In this document: piece after piece, positions 11,679 to 23,620 of the stretch
Position numbering within the stretch: the first letter of the stretch is position 1
How the letters are laid out: each line of letters begins with the position of its first letter
From: Tupaia tana
Taxonomy: Eukaryota > Chordata > Mammalia > Scandentia > Tupaiidae
Length of the DNA stretch: 64,000 nt
Reading direction: 5' to 3'
Assembly: GCA_026018925.1 (NCBI GenBank)
Contig: JAKSZU010000009.1
Coordinates: 80,691,090-80,755,089 of the forward strand
The notes under the pieces: generated by a model
What the model saw: the letters and a program-made list of their open reading frames with translations, nothing else
The model's database searches: none
What the model was told of the DNA's origin: nothing
Position numbers and translations under genes: made by a program

Positions 11679-11741
11679 CTAAATAAAGAATGATAGAATA
11701 AAAGAATATAAGAACATGCTTGTATAATTAAAGAATATTAT

Positions 11742-11992
11742 TTTTTTTGAGAGGTTTTTGCTACAGGGCGTGTGTGCTCGCCAGAAAGACAGAGAGAGAG
11801 AGATAGAAAGTGAGAAATCACCCCCCAGGAGGGATGACCACGCGGCAATCCCTTCTCCTCCATTCTCCTCTCGGGATCTTGGGCACGCATGCACACGTGG
11901 CCGGCAAGAGGTTAAGCCGCTGGGTCCGGGACTCGAACCATGGTCGACTACGTAGGAGTCCAGCAACATAGCCATTACACTAACTGCTGGCC
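11742..11992 (-). mobile_element. type L tRNA SINE in intron 11
   Basis: Young-looking reversed copy with many CpGs, ending CTAACTGCTGGCCCC. The target duplication is AAGAATATTA (11731 and 11995). It lies about 65 bp upstream of the exon 12 acceptor in transcript sense. Confidence 0.94.
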
Positions 11993-12005
11993 CCAAGAAT
12001 ATTAT

Positions 12006-12246
12006 TTTTGAAAAGATTTTTGTTATAGGGCATGTTCACTCGCCAGAGAGACAGAAAGTGAGAAATCACCCCCTCAGAGTGGGATGGCCATGCTGCAATC
12101 TCACCTCCTCCATTCTCCTTGCAGGATTTTGGGCAAACACACATATGTGCTTCGCATGAGTTTTAAGTTGCCAGGTCCAGGACTCAAATCACAGTCAACT
12201 CTACCTGGGAGTCAGCAATATAACCATTATGCCATCTGCTGGCCCC
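12006..12246 (-). mobile_element. type L tRNA SINE in intron 11
   Basis: Reversed copy ending CATCTGCTGGCCCCC. ATTATTTTTGAAA recurs on both flanks. It abuts the previous copy. Confidence 0.9.
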
Positions 12247-12383
12247 CGGATTATTTTTGAAAGTATAAAACATCTAGCTTTTAAGTATCATCTGTTTGTT
12301 AGTAGTTACTGACAAAACTAAAGTAACCTCTACAATTATTACAAGATACTCAAAGGAGTAATGATAATAAAAATTTTCTTTCT

Positions 12384-12667
12384 GAGGTTTTTGTTTGTTT
12401 GTTTGTTTTTTGTTTGTTTGTTTTTGCTATATGGTGTGAGCGCTCACTGGAGAGAGAGAAAGAGCGAGAGAGAGAGAGAGAAAAAGCAAGAAATAACTCC
12501 CCGAGGGAACAGCTATCCTACAATCCCTTCACATCCATTGTCCTTTCGGGATTTTGGGCATGTATGCACATGTGCCCAGTGTGAGTTTTAAGCCACCGGG
12601 TCCAGGACCTGAACCATAGCCAACTATGTGGGAGTCCAGAGATGTAACTATTATATCTGCTGATCCC
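12384..12667 (-). mobile_element. type L tRNA SINE with (GTTT)n tail, intron 11
   Basis: The tail is a GTTTGTTT microsatellite in place of pure poly-T. The body ends ATATCTGCTGATCCC. It is the third SINE within the 1.1-kb intron. Confidence 0.9.
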
Positions 12668-12800
12668 AGTAATAAAGTTTTAAGAGTTTAAATAAACTTT
12701 AAATGCACTTATTAATAGATATCTTGATTAGATATTCTTCAAAGACTAAACTGGTCAAATAATAAAATTATGACATCCTATACTTCTCTAAGAAGCTCAC

Positions 12801-12934
12801 CCTCATCTCCTGGGTTTTCTTCATTTTGTTTTCCAGTTCTTTTTTTTCCTTCTTCTGGTTCATCATCTGAAGATCCATCCTCATCAGAGGAAAGATTGGC
12901 TTTAATTTCTTCTAAAAGCATCTTCTTGGCAATT
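12801..12934 (-). CDS. ATRX: ATRX exon 11 (DAXX-binding region)
   Basis: This 134-nt exon encodes IAKKMLLEEIKANLSSDEDG, then SSDDEPEEGKKRTGKQNEEN and PGDE. A predicted helix (KKMLLEEIKANL) is followed by an acidic, CK2-like SSDDE stretch. It is the central part of the human DAXX-binding segment, and the protein is identical to human here. The acceptor is TTTTACTCTCAAG and the donor GAGG|GTGAGC. If the next intron is retained, translation adds GELLREV and stops, the kind of truncation known from the human and mouse short ATRXt isoform. Confidence 0.97.
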
Positions 12935-12947
12935 CTTGAGAGTAAAA

Positions 12948-12971
12948 ATAAATAAATAAATAAATAAATAT
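12948..12971. repeat. (AAAT)n microsatellite beside the exon 11 acceptor
   Basis: About six AAAT units start 14 bp outside exon 11. On the transcript strand they give a TTTA-rich stretch in the pyrimidine-tract/branch region. Confidence 0.8.
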
Positions 12972-13147
12972 TTGGGAATGAAGTATGCCAAATTAAAAAC
13001 ATAAACAGAATTCTATTTGAAAATAAGATTTTATATTGCAAATAAAAGACTAGCAAACCTATGTTTTCACCTAAGCCATAAATAAAAACATTTGAAAATG
13101 TTCTTGATACTGAATTATTTCTCAATTCTATGAAATTTTGCCATATA

Positions 13148-14294
13148 TTAGGTAGTCAAAAAAGTCATGACATATTTTTCTATGTTTTTCTATGCACAAA
13201 TATATCATGACTTTCCCAATAACACAATATTTTAAGATTTTCAGGGACATACCCTATTGACCATTGTGACCAACTGCAATTGGATGCTGTATAATCTTCT
13301 AATCTCTGCTGCCATCATCTAAAATCTACATTGTCAGACAGGCCAACCACAATAAATCAACTTATTCAGCCAGATGGTATTCTAAGATCAAACTCCACAT
13401 TTGAAGTTTTAATCAACGTAAAAACACATTCTTAGAAAATCAGTATAATCTACTGTACAGTGCCTCAAACTGAAGGACAATATTTTAGAACTGAAGTTCA
13501 ATTTACTTCATAAATTCTGCTTAGCCAGATGAAAATATACACCAAATATTAATTATTGAAGCAAACGGAAATCTCTAATAATATTCAAGCTGAGGCAGAG
13601 AAGGGACATGAGTGCTATTAATTACACACATGGTAAAAGAACACAAAATTACCATAAATGAGTTTTAGCTTTCAGAAAAAATAGTACAGTAGCTTCACTC
13701 ACACCAAAATTTCTCAAAATGATCCTCAAAGACCAATTTGCTAATGGAAAAATCAATTACTAAAACCATAGAAACTTCTTTTACTGATATCATATGTTAA
13801 AATATATTCCTAAGAAATTTCCATGTCTATAATAACAAAGATAACTGAAAATGTAAGATAAAAGCAATTATACAGGTTTTGGACAAAACAAGGCATTTTA
13901 ATAAGTTTCAGTGTCCTATTGATACAAACTCAAAAATCACAAGAACAAATAAACACATTATAGAAAAGTTCAAAAAGACAGTGGCCTGATTCTGACTGTA
14001 ATGATATAACTCTATAGAAAACATTCATTCTGCAATCAAGACTGACTCTAGCTAGGTCAAAAACTTACAGCTGGGATTATGAAACTTTGTTACTTCTAAA
14101 TTAGAAACCCCTCTTTGTGTTCCTTAGGATACATTCACATTTCAATCAAGCATTCATTCACTGGTAGGAGATGTTAATGCATGTTAATGTTTCTTCAATT
14201 TCATTTGCTAAATACTGAATCCTTGGAAAAGTCAAGACACATATTTGCATAGAAAAACATAGAAAAATACATCATGACTTTCCCTACAACCCAA
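13148..14294. mobile_element. mariner-like DNA transposon with hairpin-forming inverted ends
   Basis: The left end TTAGGTAGTCAAAAAAGTC and the right end, read inverted as TTGGGTTGTAGGGAAAGTC, are terminal inverted repeats of about 65 bp at roughly 80% identity. A TA dinucleotide flanks each side. Both ends share TATTTTTCTATGTTTTTCTA. The ~1 kb interior shows no transposase frame, so the copy is non-autonomous or decayed. Confidence 0.75.
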
Positions 14295-14376
14295 TAGATT
14301 GCTCACTGCCATTTACATTCAAAGATGCACAACAAAGGCACCTAAATAGACTGAAGCAAAACAGGTAATCACTCCC

Positions 14377-14448
14377 ATAAATGTTTATTTATTATAATGC
14401 CTTTTGGTACTTTCTTCCTCTGGCAAGTGGATCAGAAGTATTTTTTTA
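14377..14448. repeat. left copy of a ~65-bp direct duplication
   Basis: ATAAATGTTTATTTATTATA, GGTACTTTCT and GGTGGATCA-like motifs recur at 14632-14699 on the other side of a type S SINE. A duplication this long is unusual for a retroposition target site. Confidence 0.85.
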
Positions 14449-14630
14449 AAGAATTATTTTATTTAACTTTATTTATTTATTTACTTTAATTTCACCAGAG
14501 AGGGAAAGAGTGAGTGAGTGAGTAAAAGAGAGAGAGAAAGTGAGAAAGCAAGCCGCTAGCCCAGGACTTGAACCATGGTTGGCCATGTGGGAGTCCAGTG
14601 CCCCTAACCACCACACCACCTGCCGGCCCC
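14449..14630 (-). mobile_element. type S tRNA SINE
   Basis: AAAGAATTATTTTATTTAAC to CACCACCTGCCGGCCCC in reverse. It lies between the two halves of the long duplication. Confidence 0.92.
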
Positions 14631-14631
14631 A

Positions 14632-14699
14632 ATAAATGTTTATTTATTATATGCCTTTAGGTACTTTCTCCCTCAGACAGGTGGATCAAATTTTTTTTG
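14632..14699. repeat. right copy of a ~65-bp direct duplication
   Basis: Matches 14377-14448 at about 90% with three small indels. Confidence 0.85.
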
Positions 14700-14834
14700 A
14701 CAACACAAGGAATCACCAACTGTTAAAGGAAGACATAGATTAAGCTTGCCTTTCTCAGGGTTTGTGCTCTGATTTATATTTCAATAAAGTGGAGATTAAA
14801 TCTTACTATATTTGAACTATAAAACTTTGCTTCT

Positions 14835-15077
14835 GGGACCAGCAGATGGTGTAATGGTTATGTCGCTGGACTCCCACAAAGTCAACAGTGGTTTGAGTCC
14901 CAGACCCAGAGGCTTGTGCGTACCCAAAATCCAGAGAGGAAATGGAGGGGAAGGGATTGAGGCATGGACATACCCCAGTGTGTGTGGGGAGGTGATTTCT
15001 CGCTTTCTGTCTCTCTCTGTCTCTCCAGTGAGCAAATATGCCCTATAGCAAAAATCTCTCTTTAAAAAAAAAGAAAA
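14835..15077 (+). mobile_element. type L tRNA SINE
   Basis: GGGACCAGCAGATGGTGTAA to ATCTCTCTTTAAAAAAAAAA. The target duplication is AAAACTTTGCTTCT versus AAAACTTTGCTCTT. The body carries a short deletion after GAGGCTTG. Confidence 0.93.
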
Positions 15078-16249
15078 GAAAACTTTGCTCTTATACGTCT
15101 AGATCAGTGGTTTGCTGACTTGGAGTGCACACAGTAAACTTTTAAAAATAGGTAATAATATGACTACTAGCTCTTCATTTTGCTAAGAAAAAAATGTCTA
15201 AATTCAAATATCATTTGCTCTCATTATTTTATAAAATAAAAAATATTTCCAACACATCTCCCCAAACTAGGAAATAGTTTCAGAATAAAATGAAGCCTTT
15301 GAAATTAAATAAAACTATGTTTCTGGGGGTGGGGGTGGGGAAACTCTATAAATAATCATCTTTAATATGTACTATGTTGTCATTTCTCATGGATTAAGAA
15401 ACATTTTCTCAAACTAATTTGGATAACAAATTTTGGACTGAATAAATATGTGTGGAGGGGGTACAAAATATATGAAGCACTGGATATTAGATTAGAAATG
15501 AAAAACAGAGTTTCTTTGCAATTATAAGGAGATCTTACATCATCATTTGAATAGGACAGTAAATAGCTAACAAAAATATAATTCCTAATCTAGTTACTCT
15601 AAAGGTTAGTTCAATAACCTGATTTCAGTCTGTGTTTGCAAGTTCATAAAAATTCTTAAAATTTAATATTAGCTATAAAGATTTGGTTGTTAATTGTAAG
15701 AAACCACATATAATTTTTCTTCTTTCAAACCCTAAAATCCTAAGAATATGTCTACTAAATTGGAGGTCAAAATATGTAATCCTACCTAATTCATTCTCAA
15801 GTTCTGGACTGTCATAAACCTAAGAAATATGATGCACATGAAATAATAAAATACAACTGTATATCAATAAATAGATCACATAATCATAGAAAATGAAATC
15901 AGATCCACATATTCAAGAATTTCAACTTTATCAACTACCCTCAATAAGACCATGATATGTATGTACAACGATCATAGTTACTTTAGAAGCAGAAAAATAC
16001 TTCAGAGTGATGGAGATTCTCTAAACTTTACTTGGCTAAGGTGTTTTACATTTGCCTTCAAACACCTTTGACTAAAGAAAACTTAACCTACAGTCATGTA
16101 ATTAAGCCCTAAAACGAATGAAGTTGAATCATTTGCATAAACTATGACTGATACGTCAAGTCCAATATGTAAAAAAAAAAAACCCACTGTACCATAAGCC
16201 TAACCTATAACATAACCTATATGTCAAAGTTAGAACTCAGTTTAAATAA
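15078..16249. other. repeat-poor part of intron 10
   Basis: AT-rich sequence without recognised repeats, exons or RNA genes, except a GGGGGT-rich patch near 15325. Confidence 0.5.
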
Positions 16250-16770
16250 TCTTTATAAGTGTTGAGGCTGACCTTCAACCTGAGTAGTCAGCAAGCCTGT
16301 TGAGGTGAGATGTGTCCCATCTATAAAGCCTGCTGTGAGATGCTTTAAAGAGAATCTCCACTACCTTAACAATGGAGTCACGGGCCACAGAAACTTCAAG
16401 GAAATCATCACTTGAGAACCAGCTGAGGCTGGCAAAGCATCATTTTGGAGGCCTCGGCTGAACCCATGCTGGTATGCATGTGATGGATGTATAGTCATGA
16501 TCCCTAGTTGATTCTGTTTGCTCTGAAGTTTCCTTTCTTGAGGCTTTCCAGGACGGTTCTGGGAAAATCATCCAGGCAACAAGGTATTGTCCCTGGAATC
16601 TCAATGCTCAATATTACATCTTGGGGCAGGTGTAGCATCCAAAGCAGTCACGACTCTATCAGAAGCATTAGACGCACAGGCCGTGCCACTCTTGTGGCAG
16701 AGAACCTGAGCAGAGCTGGAAGTAATGGAGCCACTCCTCCATTTTCCTGAAAGGGAGTGAAGGGAGAAGG
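16250..16770. other. unassigned, less AT-rich 0.5-kb segment in intron 10
   Basis: From GTTGAGGCTGACCTTCAACC to the purine-rich GGGAGTGAAGGGAGAAGGGG, the composition is clearly richer in G and C than its surroundings. Short open frames exist on both strands but none has splice borders or a recognised protein. It could be an old LTR, a retropseudogene piece or a conserved noncoding element. Confidence 0.4.
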
Positions 16771-18700
16771 GGAGAAAGCAAAACAATATGGGAGGGAGGG
16801 TAAAAACCCACAAACAAACAATGATCGGAACTGCTGCATGAGAAAACCAATAATAGCACCCCAAAACCCATATAACCTAAGTCTTCTAAATCACATAATG
16901 GATACCAAGATAACACCTTATTACACCTTCAACGACTAAAAGAAAACAGAAATAAAATAATAAGAAATGAGTTTAACAACACAAAAACAATCAATCAAAA
17001 AATAGAGAAAGCCAAGAAAGCCTTTAGTCATTCTGATCCTATCAAATGCAGAAAGAAAATGAGTAATGTCTCTTGATAGCACTCAAATAGAAAAGTAAAC
17101 TGCCTCTTGCTGATAGGTAAATCAATAATTCAAAATGTTGTGTCTCCTAAAACAGTGATCAAGAGAAGGATCTCTTGCACCAGGAAGTTTGAGAAAAATA
17201 ACCTTAACAAAAGCAACACAAAATGTTAGAGGTAGAAGAAAGGATATTAAGAGTCCAACTCTGTCATTCACATATGAGGAAACAGGCTTAGAAAGGGGAA
17301 ATGACTTGGCCAAAAAAAAAAAAAAAAAAAAAGAACAAAGCTAGTTAGTTGCAAAGCCAGGAGTAGACCCTAAAATCCTAAATCCCAATCTGCTAGTAAT
17401 TTTTACTATGCCAATGCTATACTCTACTCATTAACTACTTCTATGCTACTGGGTGCCTGAGCAAATACATTATAGTCACATTCTTAAAGATATCTCTATT
17501 TCACTTATCTTAAATGTATTAGTTTACAGACAAAAGGATTCAAGCTTTGGTTTTTGAAGATTAAAAAAGAATTCTGAACATCTTTAGTCTAGGATACTTC
17601 ACCTCGAAAATGAACTGATAGGCCATCATCTGAAATACACCACACAACTACCATTTTATCTTTTAGGAAATTCTGAAAATAGTCTTGAAGAAAATTGCTA
17701 AATAAAAATAAACATTTTTAAAAGACCAAAATACTGTATATCCAAAGGTAATGAAATCTGTTTAAAAATTGTTTTTACACAATTTTGTGCACAGTATCAC
17801 AATAGAGTACTTAATTGACAGAATTCTGAGTAGAATAATAAATTTATATGCATGCTTTTTAGAGATGCAAAACAACTAAGTATATATAGTACTAAAACAT
17901 CACACCATATTTTAAAGGTTGATATATAAAACAATTCAAAGGAGTATACTGAAAGATTGTTAAATATTTCTGTGAGAATAGGTAGTGAGAACATAATATA
18001 GTATGATGTGATTTTTTTTTATAATAAATGTCATATACTTAAAAGTTAAGCATAAAAAATAAAACATTTTATAGAATTACTATAGAATTCATTTAAATTT
18101 ATATTAGCATATATAGGTATTTTAACTATTAGGTTCAAAATTAGTATCTTGATATGAGGCTTTTGATTCAAAAATATGACTAAGGCATAATAATCTGTAC
18201 TCAAAGATGGTGGAATTCATAAAATAATAATAAAGTAAACATAATCAAAAAGCTGAACAATGGTTTGAACCATTTTTTTAGTCACGTGTTCAATGATGTC
18301 TACAGGTTAATGAAAAGCAGCTATCTTCTTTCAGCTGAGGGTATCGGGAAACTTAATATTAAATGACTTTTTAAAAAAATTTAGTAGTAGACAAATAAAA
18401 GCTTTCTGGAATTAAGAGCCTATGGTTATTAACAATTTATACATAGGCTGTGCTCTCTGAATAACCCCAAATTATAAAATGTATATTCCCTGATTTTACA
18501 CAAAAATCTAAGCCAGTTTTAGAAAAATTTTAACAAGAAAAACATATTAACATTGAAATAAATATAGGAAATTTGATATCACAGAACTAGCTAAATAATT
18601 TTTATATGAGAAAAGTGAAAACAAAGAATTTACTCACGTATCAATTTAATTTGAAATTTCAAATATAAAGGCAAGACATTAAGTCAGAAAAATCAATCAC
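16771..18700. other. intron 10 sequence, mostly unassigned
   Basis: AT-rich. A MIR-like piece lies at 17225-17395 (TCACATATGAGGAAACAGGC), interrupted by an A-run at 17315. Nothing else is recognised. Confidence 0.5.
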
Positions 18701-18701
18701 T

Positions 18702-18965
18702 TTTTGTTGTTGTTGTTGGAGAGATTTTTCTGCTACAGGGTACGTGTGCTCGCCAGAGTGACAGAGACAGAGAGACAGAAAGCAAGAAATCAACCCCCGG
18801 GAGGGATGGCCACACTGCTGCACTCCCTTTTCCTCTGTTCTCCTCCTGGGATCTTGGGAACACACATGCACCCGGCATGAGTTTGAAGCCACAGGGTGGG
18901 GACTCGAACCATGGCCAGTCATGTGGGAGTTCAGTAACTTAACCGCTATGCCATCTGCTGGCCCC
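18702..18965 (-). mobile_element. type L tRNA SINE
   Basis: Reversed copy with a (GTT)n tail, ending CATCTGCTGGCCCC. The target duplication is ATCAATCACTTTT versus ATGAATCACTTTT. Confidence 0.93.
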
Positions 18966-19302
18966 AATGAATCACTTTTGATAACACTAGAAATTCAACC
19001 TTTTACTCCATTTCTCAAATTCTGGGAGGATCTATTTCTCATATTCTGGAAGTCCTAATATCAGCAAGGAACAGAGAACAGGAAAAAAAGCCTGGGTATC
19101 ACGTTTTAATCTTAAGCAGAAAGGAAGAAAGGTCACCACTCCGAACTATATTTCTTTCACTGCTGGAAATATCAACACAAAAAAAGAGTGCTAGTGTCAA
19201 CTGCCACCAGCTAAGATTATCTACACCTATCTACTGGTTGGAGGCCTGTGTCACACATAGATGACTTAAAATACTTACCTGTGCCACATATAGACCAAAT
19301 AA

Positions 19303-19589
19303 GTTTTTTTGTTTTTTTGGTTTTTTTTTTTGGAGAGGTTTTCACTATAGGGTGCATGCGCTCGCCAGACAGACAGAGACAGAGAGACAGAAAGCGAGAA
19401 ATCACCCCCCAGGGGGGATGGTCATGCCGCAATCCCTTCTCCTCCATCCTCCTCTCGGGATCTTGGGCACGCACGCACGCACGCACACGTGCCCGGCGTG
19501 AGTTTTAAGCCACCGGGTCCGGGACGCGAACCGTGGTTGACTACGTGGGAGTCCAGCGACATAGCCATTACGCTAACTGCTGGTTCCCT
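19303..19589 (-). mobile_element. type L tRNA SINE (young copy)
   Basis: CpG-rich reversed copy ending CTAACTGCTGGTTCCC. The target duplication ACCAAATAAGTTTTT is at 19293 and 19593. Confidence 0.95.
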
Positions 19590-19897
19590 AGGACCAAATA
19601 AGTTTTTAAAATCACCTTCAAAGTGTTAGATATTTGAAATTCTTAAAACAGAAAAACAAGTAAAATATTTCATTTAAAATGCTACCTTTGTTTTCCAAGC
19701 ATAATAAAGGAGAACTAAAGCACTTTTGCTAACCAAATAGGACCACCATAGGAAAAAAAAAAAATCACAGAAAAAAATTATTTCAGATTTAGCAAATTTG
19801 TATAGAATATAGATAAAAACATGTACAGGAGACAGAAATTAGGAAATTTTTAAACTGGAAACCATGTGAAAGTCAATGATTAAAGTATCTGTGATAG

Positions 19898-20083
19898 GAG
19901 ACAGTAGGTGGTGTGGTAGTTAAAGACACTGGACTCCCACATGGCTGACCACAATTCAAGTCCCAGAACTGGTCACTTGCTTTCTCACTTTCCCTATCTC
20001 TCTATCTCTCTGTCTCTCACTCTGTCCCTCTCTGGTCAAATTAAAACAAATAAATAAATTTAAGTAATAAAAATAATTCTTAA
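19898..20083 (+). mobile_element. type S tRNA SINE
   Basis: GGAGACAGTAGGTGGTGTGG head and CTCTGGTCAAATTAAAACAA end. Flanked by AAAGTATCTGTGA and AAAGTATTTATGA. Confidence 0.9.
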
Positions 20084-20374
20084 AGTATTTATGATATATT
20101 TTTTCCATTAATTTTGCTGAATTCAGATGAACAATCATTAAGTATCTTCATTAGAAGGAACAACATCCAAGAATCATTAGTCTCTTCCCAAAATATGCTG
20201 GATTAACAGTATAGAAACTTCATCACACAATACTCACACCAAGTCAGTAGAATCAAACAATCATTTGCATATTTTCTAGTTTAGAAGGGAGAAGTATTAC
20301 GAAATGATACAATAATAATTGGAAATGGACCCACTATAATTAAGTAGACCTTCAATTAATAATGGTCAATTCCT

Positions 20375-20635
20375 GGGACCAGCACTTAGCATAATGGCTA
20401 TGTTGCTGGACTCCCATGTAGCTGACTGCGGCTCAAGTCCCGGACCCAGTGGCTTAAACTCACACCGGGCGCGTGTGCATGCGTGCCCAAGATCCTGAGG
20501 AGAATGGAGGAGAAGGGATTGCGGCGTGGCCATCCCCCCTGCAGGGTGATTTCTCGCTTTCTGTCTCTCTGTCTCTCTCTGTCTTTCTGGCAAGCACACG
20601 TACCCTGTAGCAAAAACCTCTCCAAAAAAACAAAA
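20375..20635 (+). mobile_element. type L tRNA SINE with a triplicated target motif
   Basis: GGGACCAGCACTTAGCATAA to the A-tail. GTCAATTCCT occurs before the element and twice after it (20637 and 20666), the last following a second A-run. Confidence 0.92.
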
Positions 20636-21164
20636 AGTCAATTCCTTTAATTCAAAAAAAAAAAGGTCAATTCCTTTGCATAATCACCACATCAAATTTT
20701 GAGAACACTAGATTTACTTCAGTGAAAATAATTATCTAGGGCCACTAACAGAGGAATTATGAGAAACAGTACAGCATATTACTGAACCCAATTAAGCTTT
20801 CTTCAACAATAAAATAAGTATATTGGGTGGAAGTAGTTATATAAAGATCTCAGCTTTAAGTCAAAGTTGAAGAGAAAAAAAGAATATTTATTTAGAAAAA
20901 TCTAGCAATTTAATTTTTTACTTTCAAAAACTCAATTTTAAATATTTTTCATATATCCTGCAAATTGTAAGAATGAAATATAATCCAAATAATTTGGTTT
21001 GGGGGGAATGATCTCTTCAGTGATAGTTCTCTATAAAAACACAAGTCTAGTTTAATGATCCTCAACACTAATATTGTTAACTCTGATCACACATCTTGTA
21101 AACTAGGGCTCGTTCATGGTGCAGATATTAAATTAAAATAAAGGTTATTAGAACACATTTGGTC

Positions 21165-21332
21165 AGAAGCCAGCAGGTGGCATGGTGTAAGGGCACTAGA
21201 CCCTCACGTGGCCTACCGCAGTTCTGAGTCCCAGACCCTGCGGCTTGCTTTTTCACTCCCCCCACACCACCCTGGCCTTCTCTGGTCAAATTTAAATAAA
21301 TAAATGTTAAATGAAATAATTCTTTAAAAAAA
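21165..21332 (+). mobile_element. type S tRNA SINE
   Basis: GAAGCCAGCAGGTGGCATGG to TTCTTTAAAAAAA. The target duplication is ACATTTGGTCA on both sides. Confidence 0.92.
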
Positions 21333-21469
21333 TACATTTGGTCAAAATATCCCATTATATTGAAATAAAGGAATCAAAATGTATTTTCATTGCTAGAGCA
21401 ATTATTAAATTGTAACAATAATAAAAAATTATACAAATAGATGTCTTCTTAAATAAAGAACCAGTTTAC

Positions 21470-21668
21470 TGAGAGAGGGGCGAAAAAAAGAGTTATTTTT
21501 CACAGGGTCTCACCATTCATGACGCAGCCTCCCAGTTAGTTAGTATTATAGACACATAACACAGCACTTGGTTTATTTAGGTTAGTCTGGGAACCGAACC
21601 CCAGTCTCTCACTTGGCCTTCGACTCACCCAGGAGCACCCTAACACCGGTACCACTGCAGTTGGGCCA
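21470..21668 (-). mobile_element. tRNA/7SL-like chimeric SINE, old
   Basis: On the minus strand a tRNA-like part (GGGGTTCGGTTCCCAG) is followed by 7SL/Alu-like words (ACTAACTGGGAGGCTG and GTGAGACCCTGTG). Confidence 0.6.
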
Positions 21669-21669
21669 A

Positions 21670-23370
21670 AAAGAACTAAATGCAAACCCAACTAACAAGT
21701 ATTTGAAAGGCAAATGAAACACTATTCCAATGACACATTCAAATAACTGACTTTATGTGTACAATCTTTTAAAGCCTCATATATTGTTTAGTATTATTAT
21801 TTTGTCTTACCAAAAGCATATAAAACATAAGCTATAAAATCTGAAGTAAATTCTAAGTAATACTAAATTCAAAATACAAGGGTAGTCTATCAGTTATGTT
21901 TTTCCTAAAAGTTGTACTAGAACAATGATAACAGTCAGTAATGATCAAGCTATATTTTATCATTTTTTCATTAATTAAACACAATTAGATAAAATTATTT
22001 TATAGTTTAGATCACTCTACCTCATAACAGTATATATGCTTTCAAATATTAATGACGCTAAATAATGACGACTGTTTTTTTAAGTGACCTCAAAATCTAT
22101 CATAGCTTTAAAGTAGAAAAAGTAAATAAAATTGAAATCTGTTGTAAAACTTTCACACGATGTATATAAATTTTAGGAACTAAAAGTATTTATTTCCTCA
22201 ACTTCAGGAACATTGAAACTTCACTGGCTATAAACAAGGTTATGTATATTGAGTCTAGTAAATTCATTCAGTTCTCATTTAACTATAATTAAAATTAAAT
22301 GCTTGAACAAGAAAACAATTATAGAGAAATTTATTGGATCCAAATAGTTAAGCATTTGCAATACACTATTAACCTCTTCATAAACACCAACACCAGAAAT
22401 GTATTAAGACACTGCTAATTCTGTTTCTGTTAATTTTCTTTTGCTTTTTTGTGTTTTTTGTTTGTTTTTACTTTTGCATGTAAGACCATTAAATTTGATT
22501 TTGTTATGCTCAAAAAAAAAAGGCAAAGCATATGAAATTTTTACATAATTTATATACAATTACACTATGCTGACTACCAAAATACATCCCACTCAAAAAA
22601 TATTAATTGAAAAAAATAATTCTAATACTTAATCATGATGATCTAGAAAACATATTTTTAAAATATGCTTGGTGCATATTCAAATGTGCACAAAAACACC
22701 AACTAAACTAAAATAGTCCAAGAAGGTATTTGTATCCCCAACATAGCTAGATAACCTATGTATGATAGAATATAGTGGATATTAAACAAGTTATTAATTA
22801 TTAATTCCATATTTTATTAAAGTACATTAACTGAGTATAAAGACGTGTTCAAAATAAAATTCAATTGTTCTCCAAAATACTCAATGTGGTTGTACTTTTT
22901 AATCACAAATACAAGATGGAATTAAAGACATTTTCCAATAACATACTACTTGCCAGTTTCACAGAGATATGACTGGGTAGCTTAAAAGATGAAAATTATA
23001 TTTTGACAAGCTCTAACACAAAAAAGAACTATCATATCTTAGCAACACTCTTATGTGGCAACTTAATATTAAATTAAGGTTGATTACTCACAGTTTAGTT
23101 AGGATATAGAATAATTTAAACATTATTAGCCTTTCAGCAACATTTGAGATCTCCTGATTTATAGAAAAACAAATAGCATGTATAAATGTAAAGGACTAAA
23201 ACCATATTTTAAAAAGAATTTAAAAAGAATAAAAATTTAAATGCCTTCCTAATCTGGCTGTGATAATATACTATAAAATCTCAGATGAATACATTTCATG
23301 TCCATTCTGGACACCACACCTATCCCATAAAACATCTGGATATACATTTTTTAATTAAGAAAAAAAATAG
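21670..23370. other. intron 10 sequence without recognised features
   Basis: Very AT-rich, with no repeat family, exon or RNA gene recognised. Confidence 0.5.
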
Positions 23371-23372
23371 GT

Positions 23373-23620
23373 AAGGGTCAGCAGGTGGTGTGGAGGTTAA
23401 TGAAGGTGGCTAGATCTAACATGGCCAACTATGTGGTTTATGTTCTGGACCCAGCAGCTTGAAAAACACACCAAACACATATGCATGTGTGTCCAAAATC
23501 CCAAGAGGAAAATGGAGGAGAAGGAATTGAAGCATGGCCATAGCCCCAGGTGGAGATGTCTCACTTTCTCTCTCTGGTGAGCACAGAGAGAAAGTAAAAC
23601 CAAAAAACTAAAAAACAGTA
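23373..23620 (+). mobile_element. old type L tRNA SINE
   Basis: GGGTCAGCAGGTGGTGTGGA to CTCTCTCTGGTGAGCACAG. Diverged, without a clean tail. Confidence 0.75.

Noticed and set aside
16508-16864. Short frames on both strands as a possible exon
   Set aside because: No splice-site pairing with ATRX exons and no recognised protein.
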